Assembly: GCF_900115245.1 (NCBI RefSeq)
Contig: NZ_FOVT01000002.1
Span: 253,005 to 317,004 of the forward strand
DNA length: 64,000 bases
Origin: Mesorhizobium sp. NFR06
GTDB lineage: Bacteria > Pseudomonadota > Alphaproteobacteria > Rhizobiales > Rhizobiaceae
Direction: 5' to 3'
Below are positions 26,023-34,769 of this stretch, piece after piece (the first letter of the stretch is position 1; the number at the start of each line of letters is the position of its first letter). The notes beneath the pieces are model-generated. The model made no database searches. It was not told the DNA's origin and saw nothing but the letters and a program-made list of their open reading frames with translations. Position numbers and translations under genes: made by a program.

Positions 26023-26109
26023 TCACATCAAGCGAACGAATTTATGTAGAGGCGACGCTCGCCACCCATCCGCCTGAAGCGGGCATGCGGGCCGCCGGGA
26101 GAAATGACG

Positions 26110-27861
26110 ATGAACGCACGAGAAGAAATCCGCGAGGGCGAGGCTGAAAGCCAGATGCGCCCGTCCGGCCACATGCCGGATGCAGCACGCAAATACCAAT
26201 CCTACCCGATCGTCGGCCTGACCGACCGTACCTGGCCGAACAAAATTATCGACAAGGCGCCGATCTGGTGCTCGGTCGACCTGCGCGACGGCAACCAGGC
26301 GCTGATCGACCCGATGGGTCATGAGCGCAAGGCGCGCATGTTCGCGCTGCTCCTCGACATGGGCTTCAAGGAAATCGAGATCGGCTTCCCCTCGGCCTCG
26401 CAGACGGATTTCGACTTTGCCCGCTGGTGCATCGAGGAAGGCGGCGTGCCTCGCGATGTGTCGCTCCAGGTGCTGGTGCAGTGCCGGCCTGAGCTGATCA
26501 CGCGCACCTTCGAGGCGCTGAAGGGCGCGCATCGCCCGATCGTGCATTTCTACAATTCGACCAGCGAATTGCAGCGCCGCGTCGTCTTCGAAAAAGACGT
26601 CGGCGGCATCAAGCGCATCGCCACCGACGCCGCAAAGATGATCACAGACATGGCCGCCAAGGCCGGCGGCGGCTACCGCTTCGAATACTCGCCGGAAAGC
26701 TTCACCGGCACCGAGCTCGAGGTCGCGCTGGAGATCTGCAACGCCGTCACCGAGATCGTGAAACCGACGGCCGACAACAAGCTCATCATCAATCTGCCGT
26801 CGACGGTCGAGATGTCGACGCCAAACATCTATGCCGACCGCATCGAATGGATGTGCCGCAACCTCGACAACCGTGAGAACCTGATCGTCTCGCTGCATCC
26901 GCATAATGACCGCGGCACCGGCATCGCCACCACCGAGCTCGGCCTGATGGCTGGCGCCGACCGCGTCGAGGGTACGCTGTTCGGCAATGGCGAGCGCACC
27001 GGCAATGTCGACATCGTCACGCTGGCGCTGAACATGTATACCCAAGGCGTCGACCCGGAACTCGATTGCTCCGACATCAACCGGATGAAGGACGTCTACG
27101 AGTATTCGAACCAGCTGAAGATCCCGGAGCGTCACCCTTACGTCGGCGAGCTCGTCTACACGGCCTTCTCCGGCTCGCACCAGGACGCCATCAACAAGGG
27201 CATGAAGGCGCTCAAGAAGGCCAACACGCCGATCTGGGAAGTGCCTTACCTGCCGATCGACCCGGCCGATGTCGGCCGCACCTACGAGGCGATCATCCGC
27301 ATCAACTCGCAGTCCGGCAAGGGCGGCATCGCCTATGTGCTGCATGCCGACTACGGTCTCAATTTGCCGCGCAATCTGCAGATTGAGTTCAGCCAGGCAA
27401 TCCAGGCGATCACCGATGCGGAAGGCAAGGAAGTGCCGGTCAAGCGCATTCACGAACGCTTTCTGGAAACCTACGTCGATCAGCCCGGTGCCAGGCTGAA
27501 GTTCCTCGACCACCGCACCTATCCCGACACCGAGGTGAAGGGCCGGCGCATGGTCGAAGCGGATATCCTCGACAACGGCAAGGAAGTGACCATCACCGGC
27601 TCGGGCACCGGCCCGATCGACGGCTTCGTCGATGCGCTGTCGCGCCATGTCGGCGTGGAGATGTCGGTGCTCGACTATTCCGAGCATTCCTTGCAGCGCG
27701 GCTCCAACGCCTCGGCGATCTCCTATGTCGAGATGGAATATCCGGGCGGCAAGCTGTTCGGCGCCGGCATCAACACCAACATCGTCGCCGCCTCGCTGGA
27801 GGCCGTTGTTTCGGCAGCCAACCGCATCATCGGCAATTCCAGGAAAAATGCGAAACTGTAA
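26110..27861 (+). CDS. leuA: 2-isopropylmalate synthase
   Basis: The 583-aa enzyme catalyses the first step of leucine synthesis (2-ketoisovalerate plus acetyl-CoA). The HMGL-type TIM barrel has WCSVDLRDGNQALIDPM near the start, the metal-binding SLHPHNDRGTG motif and LFGNGERTGNVDIVTLALN. The C-terminal leucine-binding regulatory domain contains DALSRHVGVEMSVLDYSEHS. Length and sequence fit the longer type II LeuA group. The ATG at 26110 is preferred because gggaga lies 7 nt upstream; the ATG at 26104 lies too close to it. It is probably controlled by the leucine leader. A repeat element follows at once after the stop. Confidence 0.96.
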   Translation: MNAREEIREGEAESQMRPSGHMPDAARKYQSYPIVGLTDRTWPNKIIDKAPIWCSVDLRDGNQALIDPMGHERKARMFALLLDMGFKEIEIGFPSASQTDFDFARWCIEEGGVPRDVSLQVLVQCRPELITRTFEALKGAHRPIVHFYNSTSELQRRVVFEKDVGGIKRIATDAAKMITDMAAKAGGGYRFEYSPESFTGTELEVALEICNAVTEIVKPTADNKLIINLPSTVEMSTPNIYADRIEWMCRNLDNRENLIVSLHPHNDRGTGIATTELGLMAGADRVEGTLFGNGERTGNVDIVTLALNMYTQGVDPELDCSDINRMKDVYEYSNQLKIPERHPYVGELVYTAFSGSHQDAINKGMKALKKANTPIWEVPYLPIDPADVGRTYEAIIRINSQSGKGGIAYVLHADYGLNLPRNLQIEFSQAIQAITDAEGKEVPVKRIHERFLETYVDQPGARLKFLDHRTYPDTEVKGRRMVEADILDNGKEVTITGSGTGPIDGFVDALSRHVGVEMSVLDYSEHSLQRGSNASAISYVEMEYPGGKLFGAGINTNIVAASLEAVVSAANRIIGNSRKNAKL

Positions 27862-27950
27862 GGCTCGGCGAACTTCGCCGTAGTGTCCGGAATTGCGTCA
27901 AGACAGAAAGATAGAGCAGTTCGGCGTTTGCGCGAACGGCGAACTGTTCT
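27862..27950 (+). repeat. Dispersed repeat family C, partial copy after leuA stop
   Basis: It contains ggctcggcgaacttcgccg, then gtccggaattgcgtcaaga and a terminal hairpin gaacagttcgccgt-like dyad (gagcagttcggcg/cgccgaactgttc). The arrangement matches the copy at 38704. It starts at the base after the leuA stop and may act as a 3' stem-loop. The rest of the gap to 28154 holds no clear gene. Confidence 0.65.
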
Positions 27951-28154
27951 TGGCCGGTTGGATGGGGTTCAGGCATCAGAGTGGCGCATCCCAGCGTGCG
28001 CCACGCTTCAAAGAAAGACCGAACCTGGCATTCGTTAACCGGCGGGGGAATTTCCGGTGGCTTACGCGATCGCATAATACAAGCATCCTTGTGCGCCGCC
28101 GCGAGCGCTATATGATCGCGTCCTAACCTGTGCCGAGTTCGGAAGGATCGACAC

Positions 28155-29933
28155 TTGGAGCATGCCCCGCCTGCCGCCCCCGCAGTGCGCGAGACATTGG
28201 AGCGACTGCTTGCCAGCGAAACGTTCGGACGATCCGAGCGTGCCCGCAGGCTTTTACGCTATCTTGTCGAACGCGAGCAGGCCGGCGAGGCGGACAGGCT
28301 GAAGGGCGTTTCCATCGCTATGGACGTCTTCGGCAAGGACGGCGATTTCGACGCTTCGACCGACGCCGTGGTCAGGGTCCAGGCCGGTCGGCTGCGCGAA
28401 CTCCTGGAGCAGTACTTCGCCAATGAAGGTATCGGCGAGCCGGTGCGCATCGCGATCCCGCGCGGCGGTTATGTTCCTTCCTATGAACTGAACGCAATCC
28501 GGCTGCCCGGCGACGCCAAGTCGGTCTCCGGCACCGTCGCGCAGCGGCCCGCTGCATTGGCCGAAGCCGCTCCGGTTGCAACCGAACATCTCGATAACCA
28601 TGCAGCGGTCGAGCCCGTGGCGCCGGCGGCGCCCGCCCAGTCGCTCACGCGGCAATTGCGGTTCTTCTGGGCTGCCATGGTTCTGGTCATTGCCATGCTC
28701 GGCGTGCTGATCTTGCGTCAAAGCAACGCCTTCCTCGGCGGCGGCATGGCCGCAACGGCCGAAACGGCGGGCGCCGCCGGCACCGCCGCCCAGCCGACAT
28801 TCGACTCCCTGCCGCTGATCTACATCGCCCTGAAAGCCGACGGAGCGGACGCGGCTCGCGTCGCGTCGGCGCTGCGCGCCGGCCTTGCCGGGTTCGACAC
28901 CATCGACTTCATCGGGCGCGATGCGGATTCAACGCGCGATAAGTCCGCCGACCCGATCAGTTTCGTTTTCTATGTTGTTCCCGGGCCAGCCGCCGGCGAC
29001 GTCAGGGTCGAGTTGCAGAGCGTTGCGACCGGACGGGTTCTGCTGTCGCGCAACCTGACATCGGCTGAAAGCGCGCCCGGCGTGGTTGAAAGCAACGCCG
29101 CCAGCCTCCTGACCTCGACCGTTCCCGCCTCCGGCGCGATCTACAGCTACATCGACCAGAGTGACGTCCGGACCAGCCAGATCGGGTGCCTGGTGCTCGA
29201 CGACCGCTATTATCTCGACCAGAGCGCCAAGACGCACGAGGCTGCCTATCGCTGCCTCGAGAAGCTGGTCGGCGAAGGCACCAAATCGTCGCTTCTCTAC
29301 GCGGAACTGGCCTCGCTTCATCTGGAAGCCGTCACCAGCCACTACGCCTATCCGCCTGATGCGACGCTCGAAAAAGCCATGTCGCTGGCCCACCGCGCCG
29401 TCCAGATGGGGCCGATGAGCCCGCATGCGCATCGCGCCTTTGGCTACCTCAACTCGCGTCTCGGCAACACGGACGAAGCGATCCGCTGGATGCGCAAGGC
29501 CTATGAGCTCAACCCATACGATCTCGGCATGGCCGCCGCCTACGGCTACGGCCTGATCTTCGCCGGCAAATATGATGAGGGAACGCCGATCCTGGGCCAC
29601 GCGGTCGAGGCCTTCAGCGGCCACCCGACCTGGTGGGATTATGGCCTGTTCGTCGGAGCCTTCATGCAGGGCGACATGAAAAAGGCGGCGGTCGCCAGCG
29701 AGTCGCTGCGCACGACGGCATCCAAGTCGCATTATCTTGCCGCGCGCCTGATCGGCGCCAGGATTTCGGGTCGCGCCAAGCTGGCGAGCGAGCTTGCCAA
29801 CGAGCTCACGGTCGAATTCCCGAAATTCGCCGCCGATCCACGCGCGACATTCGTCGACCGCAAATATCCCGCCGATCTCACCGACCGGCTGGTACAATCT
29901 TTGCGCGAAGCTGGAATAGGCAACCCAAGCTGA
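28155..29933 (+). CDS. Membrane-anchored regulator with N-terminal winged-helix-like domain and TPRs
   Basis: The 592-aa protein has an N-terminal domain (residues 10-112) with the pattern SIAMDVFGKDGDFDASTDAV, then VRVQAGRLRELLEQYF and IPRGGYVPSY, as found at the head of TPR/TolB-like proteins in Rhizobiales. A single membrane helix follows (169-188), then a region presumed periplasmic (about 200-370) and TPR-like repeats around residues 400-490 (HAHRAFGYLNSRLGNTDEAI). The start is a TTG at 28155 with ggaagga 8 nt upstream; no ATG precedes the conserved domain. It may link an envelope signal to DNA or partner binding. Function unknown. Confidence 0.75.
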   Translation: MEHAPPAAPAVRETLERLLASETFGRSERARRLLRYLVEREQAGEADRLKGVSIAMDVFGKDGDFDASTDAVVRVQAGRLRELLEQYFANEGIGEPVRIAIPRGGYVPSYELNAIRLPGDAKSVSGTVAQRPAALAEAAPVATEHLDNHAAVEPVAPAAPAQSLTRQLRFFWAAMVLVIAMLGVLILRQSNAFLGGGMAATAETAGAAGTAAQPTFDSLPLIYIALKADGADAARVASALRAGLAGFDTIDFIGRDADSTRDKSADPISFVFYVVPGPAAGDVRVELQSVATGRVLLSRNLTSAESAPGVVESNAASLLTSTVPASGAIYSYIDQSDVRTSQIGCLVLDDRYYLDQSAKTHEAAYRCLEKLVGEGTKSSLLYAELASLHLEAVTSHYAYPPDATLEKAMSLAHRAVQMGPMSPHAHRAFGYLNSRLGNTDEAIRWMRKAYELNPYDLGMAAAYGYGLIFAGKYDEGTPILGHAVEAFSGHPTWWDYGLFVGAFMQGDMKKAAVASESLRTTASKSHYLAARLIGARISGRAKLASELANELTVEFPKFAADPRATFVDRKYPADLTDRLVQSLREAGIGNPS

Positions 29934-30096
29934 CGGCAATTGCTGCCAGCGTACTGCCTTTCAACCACGGCACCGACAATTTCGGCAAACCGCGTCGGCC
30001 GCCTGCGCCGAATTTTGTAAAAACCTTGCAAAAACAATCGGTTGAGACGATTGAGCGGTTCCACCGGATGCTGAACTGTATCGCTGCTCGCTTCCA

Positions 30097-30182
30097 ATGC
30101 ATGCCGCCCCGGGATGTGCAGCGGTTCTGGGACAACGACATGCGTCGAAACACCTGAATCCCTTTCGGCGCGAGGCGCTTTA
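30097..30182 (+). repeat. Composite repeat A+B
   Basis: Part A (30097-30145) runs from atgcatgccg to gacaacgacatgcgt and is related to 39642-39690, sharing gcagcggtt, tgggacaacgacatgc. Part B (about 30146-30182) holds cctgaatccctttcggcgcg and ggcgctttag, related to 39691-39733. The 366-bp gap 29934-30299 otherwise shows no gene. Confidence 0.65.
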
Positions 30183-30299
30183 GACCAGGCTGGAGCAGGA
30201 TCGGTGGTCGCGAAAATTTTACTGGCCATCAAGATGGCCAGGGAGCAATTCAGCCACATTTCGCATTTGCTGCCCTCTTACCACGCCACCCTAGTTTTC

Positions 30300-31103
30300 A
30301 TGCTTGCATCCCCTCATGCCGTTGAATACGGCGCTGGCCCGAAAACGATCGTGCTTTTGCATGGCTTTGGTTCATGCCATGCAATCTGGCGCGATGTGGC
30401 CGCATCGCTTGGGCCAGGCATGAGGGTGCTGGCCTACGATCTGCCTGGACATGGGCATTCACTGGAATGCGAAGGCACCGGCGGCGCCAAGCCGGCCGCG
30501 GGAGCCATCCTTGCCGATCTCGCCGCCCGCCGGCTGGGCAAGGTTCATCTCGTCGGTCACTCCATGGGCGGTGCGGTCGCGACATTGATGGCGCTTGCCG
30601 ATCCCGGCAAGGTTGCTTCGCTGACCTTGCTGGCACCGGGCGGCTTCGGCCCCGAAATCAACGCGCCCCTGCTGCGGCGCTATGCGGCCGCAGCCGGCGA
30701 AATAGAGGTTCGGGCCTGCCTTGCCGCGATGTCGGGTCCGCGGAGTCCGACGCCTGACCACGCGGTCGAGGCGTTGTGCCGGATGCGCAAACGGCCGGGC
30801 CAGTTGCAGATCCTAATCGATATGGCGGCCGCAATGACCAGGGATGACCGGCAAGGGGTCATCCCTGCCGCGCAACTGGACACGCTCGATATGCCGGTGA
30901 TGGTTGTTTGGGGAGCGGAGGACCCGGTGCTGCCCGTGGAGCAGACCGAGTCTCTGCCGTCGCATTTCCATCTCCATCATATCCTTGACGCAGGTCATAT
31001 GCTTGTCGAGGAGGCTCCCGACCTGGTTGCCGAGATCGTGCGCCGCAACACGCGCCGGCGCGCCAGACGGTTACGTCCGGCGCTGGGCGCGGCGGCAAGC
31101 TGA
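30300..31103 (+). CDS. Alpha/beta-fold hydrolase
   Basis: The 267-aa protein has the oxyanion-hole HGFG motif (residues 21-24), YDLPGHGHS, the nucleophile Ser88 in VGHSMGG, the acid in VVWGAEDPVLP and His in DAGHMLVEEAP: a complete catalytic triad. Relatives include esterases and the hydrolase domain seen with acetoin dehydrogenase; the substrate is not known. The frame is open upstream through the repeat, but protein-like sequence begins at the ATG at 30300; an ATG at 30234 is an alternative. It is not clearly in an operon. Confidence 0.88.
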   Translation: MLASPHAVEYGAGPKTIVLLHGFGSCHAIWRDVAASLGPGMRVLAYDLPGHGHSLECEGTGGAKPAAGAILADLAARRLGKVHLVGHSMGGAVATLMALADPGKVASLTLLAPGGFGPEINAPLLRRYAAAAGEIEVRACLAAMSGPRSPTPDHAVEALCRMRKRPGQLQILIDMAAAMTRDDRQGVIPAAQLDTLDMPVMVVWGAEDPVLPVEQTESLPSHFHLHHILDAGHMLVEEAPDLVAEIVRRNTRRRARRLRPALGAAAS

Positions 31104-31265
31104 TTGCGGAACGATGGTCCGCCTGTGCCGGCTCCGCGCCAACCCGAACAAGGACCGTGACGGGTCACCGCCGTGACCGAACCGGTTCGCGCGGTCCGTC
31201 GTCGGCAGTGCATTTTGCCGGCGACTGTGTTAACTCGCTGTTAACCAACAGCGAGGCAGCCGCCC

Positions 31266-31883
31266 ATGAAGGATGCAGGCGACAAACTCAGCCCCATTGA
31301 GCCGTCGCGAAAGCTCTCCGATGCCATACGCGACGTCAAGAACGCCTTCGCCGACCGCGATGACGTTGTCGTCGACATGCGCGAGGCCCACCGCATGCGG
31401 CTCGAGCTCTTGGCAACCGAGCTTGCCCCGGTCTTTGCCGATGTCCCGACCGACATGGACAGTTTCGATTTCGCCGTCTCGTCGGGCCTGCAGCCGCGGC
31501 TGTGGATCGATGCGGTGAGCCATGTCGCGATGGGACGCGACCGCCGCACCTACCGCTTCCTCAAGGATACGCGCGTCGGCCGTGTGGTGCTGGCCGAATC
31601 CACCGAGATGAAAGCGGTCGCCGATGCGGTGACGCGCTACGTGGCGGAACGCGTCGTCGAGCGGCAACGTATGATGGAGGGTGGCGTGGAAAGCCCCGTT
31701 CCGGGCCTGCATCGTCTGGTCGTCCAGGAAGCGGAGCCGCCTATTCAATCCGAGACCCGCCGCAACGGCTGGACGACTTTCTTCGCCGGCCTGGGCCTGA
31801 TCGCCGCCGGCGCCCTTGTCGGCCTGGCGGTTTCGCTGGCGTTGTTCTGGGACCGCCTCATGCAGATGAAGATCAGCTTCTGA
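31266..31883 (+). CDS. Uncharacterised protein with C-terminal membrane anchor (205 aa)
   Basis: A soluble N-terminal region of about 165 residues (VKNAFADRDDVVVDMREAHR, FDFAVSSGLQPRLWIDAVSH, RTYRFLKDTRVGRVVLAEST) is followed by one membrane helix near the C-terminus (FFAGLGLIAAGALVGLAVSL). I do not recognise a named family, though the layout suggests a tail-anchored cytoplasmic protein. A repeat element of family C begins three bases after the stop. Confidence 0.75.
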   Translation: MKDAGDKLSPIEPSRKLSDAIRDVKNAFADRDDVVVDMREAHRMRLELLATELAPVFADVPTDMDSFDFAVSSGLQPRLWIDAVSHVAMGRDRRTYRFLKDTRVGRVVLAESTEMKAVADAVTRYVAERVVERQRMMEGGVESPVPGLHRLVVQEAEPPIQSETRRNGWTTFFAGLGLIAAGALVGLAVSLALFWDRLMQMKISF

Positions 31884-31886
31884 CCA

Positions 31887-32000
31887 GGCAATTTCAGGAA
31901 AAGTGTGAGCGGTTGGGCCCGGTGGCTCCGCCGGGGCCTGCGCCAGCAATTGCGTCGAAACAAAGAGCTGGGACAGTTCCATCAAACGGCGAATTGTCCC
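31887..32000 (+). repeat. Dispersed repeat family C copy between convergent genes
   Basis: It reads caatttcaggaaaagtgtga at the start, then a divergent GC-rich middle, aattgcgtcgaaacaaagag, and ends in a shortened hairpin (gacagttcc/gaattgtccc). It overlaps the last 19 bases of the metallophosphoesterase gene, so that the protein's last residues (GQFAV) derive from the repeat. Confidence 0.75.
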
Positions 32001-32923
32001 GTGCGCCGCGCCGCGCCGGCCGGAACGTCGAGGTCCATGGTCTGCAGGTCCGAAGGCGGCATGGCAGGCCCGGTCAGGCCGCGCCGGATGAGGCGCAGAC
32101 GCCAGTCGCCCTTTTCGCCGTCGATTTCGAACATGTTGTACTGCGCCGGCGGATGCTTGCCACCGGGCGCCTGGCCCGCGGCAGCGACCCCGACCACGGG
32201 CACCTTGGCGCCACGCGGGCCGATGGTGAACAACGACGGCAGATGCGAATGGCCGTGCAGGATGAGTTCGGCGCCATGCCGGCGGATAAGCTTGTGGAAG
32301 CGGGAAATGCCGAACAGACGCTTATGCTGCTGAACCGCGCCGCGCACCGGCGGGTGGTGGATCATGATGGCGCGGAACAGCCCCTGTCGCGTGGTATCGT
32401 CGAGAAGCTTGCCGAGCCGCTCGGCCTGCCCTTCCATGAAGAAGCCGTTGGCCATGAAGGGCGCGGTGGCGCGCGCCGTGGTAACGCCGATCAGCGCGAC
32501 GTTGCCGCGCACGCGCAGATACGGAAAGGAATTGCGGTCGACCGGACTGTTGACGCCGTCGCCCGTCATCCAGGGAGCCCACGCCCGGCAGACCTTGTCG
32601 AAGGCGCCCGGCACATAGGCGTCGTGATTGCCGGGTACCACGGAAACGTCATGCGGCGATCCAAGCGTCTCCAGCCAGTGCTTCGCCATCTCGATCTCGC
32701 CGTCGAGCGCCAGGTTGACCAGATCGCCGGTGACGGCGAGGTGGTCGGGCGCGCTGGCCGTGATGTCGGCGACGATGGTGTCGATCACCGCGTCATGCAT
32801 ATAGCGGCGGCGGTTGCGCTGCCAGTTGACATAGCCCAGCACGCGCTTGGACGCGAGGTCGCGATAGGTTACATCGGGCAGCGGTCCCAGATGAGCATCG
32901 GAAATATGCGCGAGCCTGAACAT
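31982..32923 (-). CDS. Metallophosphoesterase (calcineurin-like)
   Basis: The 313-aa protein has all the dinuclear-metal motifs: ISDAHLG at residues 7-13, VTGDLVN, VVPGNHDAYVPG, IMIHHPPV and LHGHSH. Related proteins include cyclic-nucleotide phosphodiesterases and the UDP-diacylglucosamine pyrophosphatase group. The substrate is not determinable. It is convergent with the tail-anchored protein gene and its 3' end lies inside a family C repeat. Confidence 0.92.
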   Translation of the reverse strand: MFRLAHISDAHLGPLPDVTYRDLASKRVLGYVNWQRNRRRYMHDAVIDTIVADITASAPDHLAVTGDLVNLALDGEIEMAKHWLETLGSPHDVSVVPGNHDAYVPGAFDKVCRAWAPWMTGDGVNSPVDRNSFPYLRVRGNVALIGVTTARATAPFMANGFFMEGQAERLGKLLDDTTRQGLFRAIMIHHPPVRGAVQQHKRLFGISRFHKLIRRHGAELILHGHSHLPSLFTIGPRGAKVPVVGVAAAGQAPGGKHPPAQYNMFEIDGEKGDWRLRLIRRGLTGPAMPPSDLQTMDLDVPAGAARRTGQFAV

Positions 32924-32991
32924 CGTTCCTTCTTAAGCGACGCCGACGGGGCTTTCCACTCACCGTTTGCTGTTCGCTTGCGGATGGTTGG

Positions 32992-33495
32992 ATGAACCGC
33001 CGGGCCGATCCGGAAGAGCTATTCCGCCAGACCGGCTGGCCGGGACTGCGGGCGAGGTTCTTCCATTTCTATTTCCTGATGCGCCGCCCGATGACGCTCG
33101 GCGTGCGCGGTCTCGTCCACGACCGCGCCGCCAATTCGGTCTTCCTGATCCGGCATACCTATGTTCCGGGATGGCAACTGCCGGGCGGTGGGGTCGAAGC
33201 GGGCGAAACGTTCGAGGAAGCGCTGGCGCGCGAGCTGGCCGAGGAAGGCAACATTGTCCTGACGGCTCCTCCGGTGCTGAAGTCGATGCATTTCAACCGC
33301 CGCTCCAGCAAGCGCGACCATGTCGGCTTGTATCTGGTCGAGGCCTTCAGCCAGACGGCGCCGAAACGGTCGGACCATGAGATAGCCGAGGCAGGTTTCT
33401 TCCCGCTCGACCGCCTGCCGGAAAACACTACGCCGGCGACACGGCGACGGTTGGCCGAGATTTTCGGCGGCGAGCGGCCCTCGGCTTACTGGTAA
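32992..33495 (+). CDS. NUDIX hydrolase
   Basis: The 167-aa protein contains a NUDIX box, GGVEAGETFEEALARELAEE, around residues 64-84; the box ends EEGNI rather than the usual EExGU, a mild departure. The catalytic Glu residues are kept. It would hydrolyse a nucleoside diphosphate linked to some moiety X, with Mg2+. The start lies 68 bp from the divergent metallophosphoesterase gene, and the stop abuts the convergent GHR gene with no gap. Confidence 0.9.
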   Translation: MNRRADPEELFRQTGWPGLRARFFHFYFLMRRPMTLGVRGLVHDRAANSVFLIRHTYVPGWQLPGGGVEAGETFEEALARELAEEGNIVLTAPPVLKSMHFNRRSSKRDHVGLYLVEAFSQTAPKRSDHEIAEAGFFPLDRLPENTTPATRRRLAEIFGGERPSAYW

Positions 33496-34482
33496 TCAGG
33501 CGGCCTTCCTGAACCTGTTTCGATCATGCGGCGCGGCGTGATCGAGTTCCGGCCCCACCGGAACGATTCCTGTCGGATTGATCGATCTGTGGCTGCCGTA
33601 ATAATGCGCCTTGATATGATGCAGGTTGACCGTGCCCGAGACGCCTGGCACCTGGTAGAGATCGCGAAGATAGTTCGACAGGTTCGGATAGTCGGCGATG
33701 CGGCGCAGATTGCATTTGAAGTGACCGACATAGACCGGATCGAAACGCACAAGCGTGGTAAACAGCCGCCAGTCCGCCTCTGTGATGCTCCCGCCGACCA
33801 GATAGCGTTGCCTCGAAAGCCGCTCCTCGAGCGTATCGAGCGCTGAGAACAACTCGCCGAACGCTTCCTCGTAGGCGGCCTGTGTGGTGGCGAAGCCGGC
33901 GCGATAGACGCCGTTGTTGATCGCCGGATAGACCAGCGCATTGATCTTGTCGATCTCCGTGCGCAGCGACGCCGGATAGAAGTCGAGACCCGCATCGCCC
34001 CATTCGTCGAAGGCGGAATTGAGCATCCGGATGATCTCGGAAGACTCATTGTTTACGATCGTCCGTTCCTTTTTGTCCCACAGCACCGGCACGGTCACAC
34101 GGCCTGAATAGGCGGGATCGGCCTTGGCATAGATCTGGTGCAGGAAATCGAGGCCGTAGAGCGTGTCGCCGGTGGCGCCGTCCTCGGTTTTGAAAGTCCA
34201 GCCATTGTCGCCGAGGAAATGGTGCACCACGGAGATGGAAATTACGCTCTCCAGCTTCTTCAGGGCACGGAAGATCAGCGTGCGGTGTGCCCACGGGCAG
34301 GCGAGCGACACATAGAGATGATAGCGGCCGGGCTCGGCTTTGAAGCCGCGCGTGCTGCCCGTCGCCGGTGCGCCGTCGCGCGTGATCCAGTCGCGCCATT
34401 GCGACTCCGTTCGCACAAACCTGCCGCCACTGTCTGTGTTGAGCGCGCGATCCTGCCATTTGCCTTCGATCAGCAATCCCAT
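33496..34482 (-). CDS. Glutathionyl-hydroquinone reductase (GST Xi class)
   Basis: The 328-aa protein has the active-site Cys62 in the LACPWAHR motif of S-glutathionyl-hydroquinone reductases (YqjG/PcpF type), with the family-specific RYHLYVSLACPWAHRTLI region, SDIIRMLN-like SSEIIRMLN, and a C-terminal helical domain (GHFKCNLRRIADYPNL). It reduces glutathionyl-hydroquinones with GSH. A perfect palindrome 70 bp upstream of the start is a likely operator. It is tail-to-tail with the NUDIX gene. Confidence 0.93.
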   Translation of the reverse strand: MGLLIEGKWQDRALNTDSGGRFVRTESQWRDWITRDGAPATGSTRGFKAEPGRYHLYVSLACPWAHRTLIFRALKKLESVISISVVHHFLGDNGWTFKTEDGATGDTLYGLDFLHQIYAKADPAYSGRVTVPVLWDKKERTIVNNESSEIIRMLNSAFDEWGDAGLDFYPASLRTEIDKINALVYPAINNGVYRAGFATTQAAYEEAFGELFSALDTLEERLSRQRYLVGGSITEADWRLFTTLVRFDPVYVGHFKCNLRRIADYPNLSNYLRDLYQVPGVSGTVNLHHIKAHYYGSHRSINPTGIVPVGPELDHAAPHDRNRFRKAA

Positions 34483-34552
34483 GCGAAAATCTCCCTGCGG
34501 TACAATTATCTAGGCGGATGGCCGGGTCGGCGAAACCCCCGGGCGCTGAACA

Positions 34553-34570
34553 GTTCGTCAAATGACGAAC
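34553..34570. promoter_or_regulatory. Perfect palindrome upstream of hydroquinone reductase gene
   Basis: gttcgtca-aa-tgacgaac is an 18-bp dyad with 8-bp perfect arms, 70 bp upstream of the minus-strand reductase start. The size and symmetry fit a dimeric repressor such as LysR, MarR or HxlR. The surrounding gap 34483-34769 contains no gene and also holds the GNAT promoter. Confidence 0.55.
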
Positions 34571-34769
34571 AATTGGTCGTGCGACGCAAAGAAAGGCAAA
34601 AAGCGCCGATTGCAGCGGCGCAAAATTGGTGCTAGCGGAAGCGCCCATGTTCGACTTTGCCTCGATCCGGTTCGACCGACGACGAAAGGGCGCCCGCGCT
34701 TAAAGCGCTGACTGGCGAACGCTGCCGCTTTGCAGCAAACCCTTCCTCGCATACCGGAACGCAAAGACC

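Noticed and set aside
25691..26026. 111-aa minus-strand frame across the leuA leader
   Set aside because: Overlaps the leader peptide and regulatory hairpins and lacks coding character.
28130..28426. 98-aa plus-strand frame overlapping the TPR regulator start
   Set aside because: Out-of-frame shadow of the 28155 gene, rich in Arg and Gly, with no motif.
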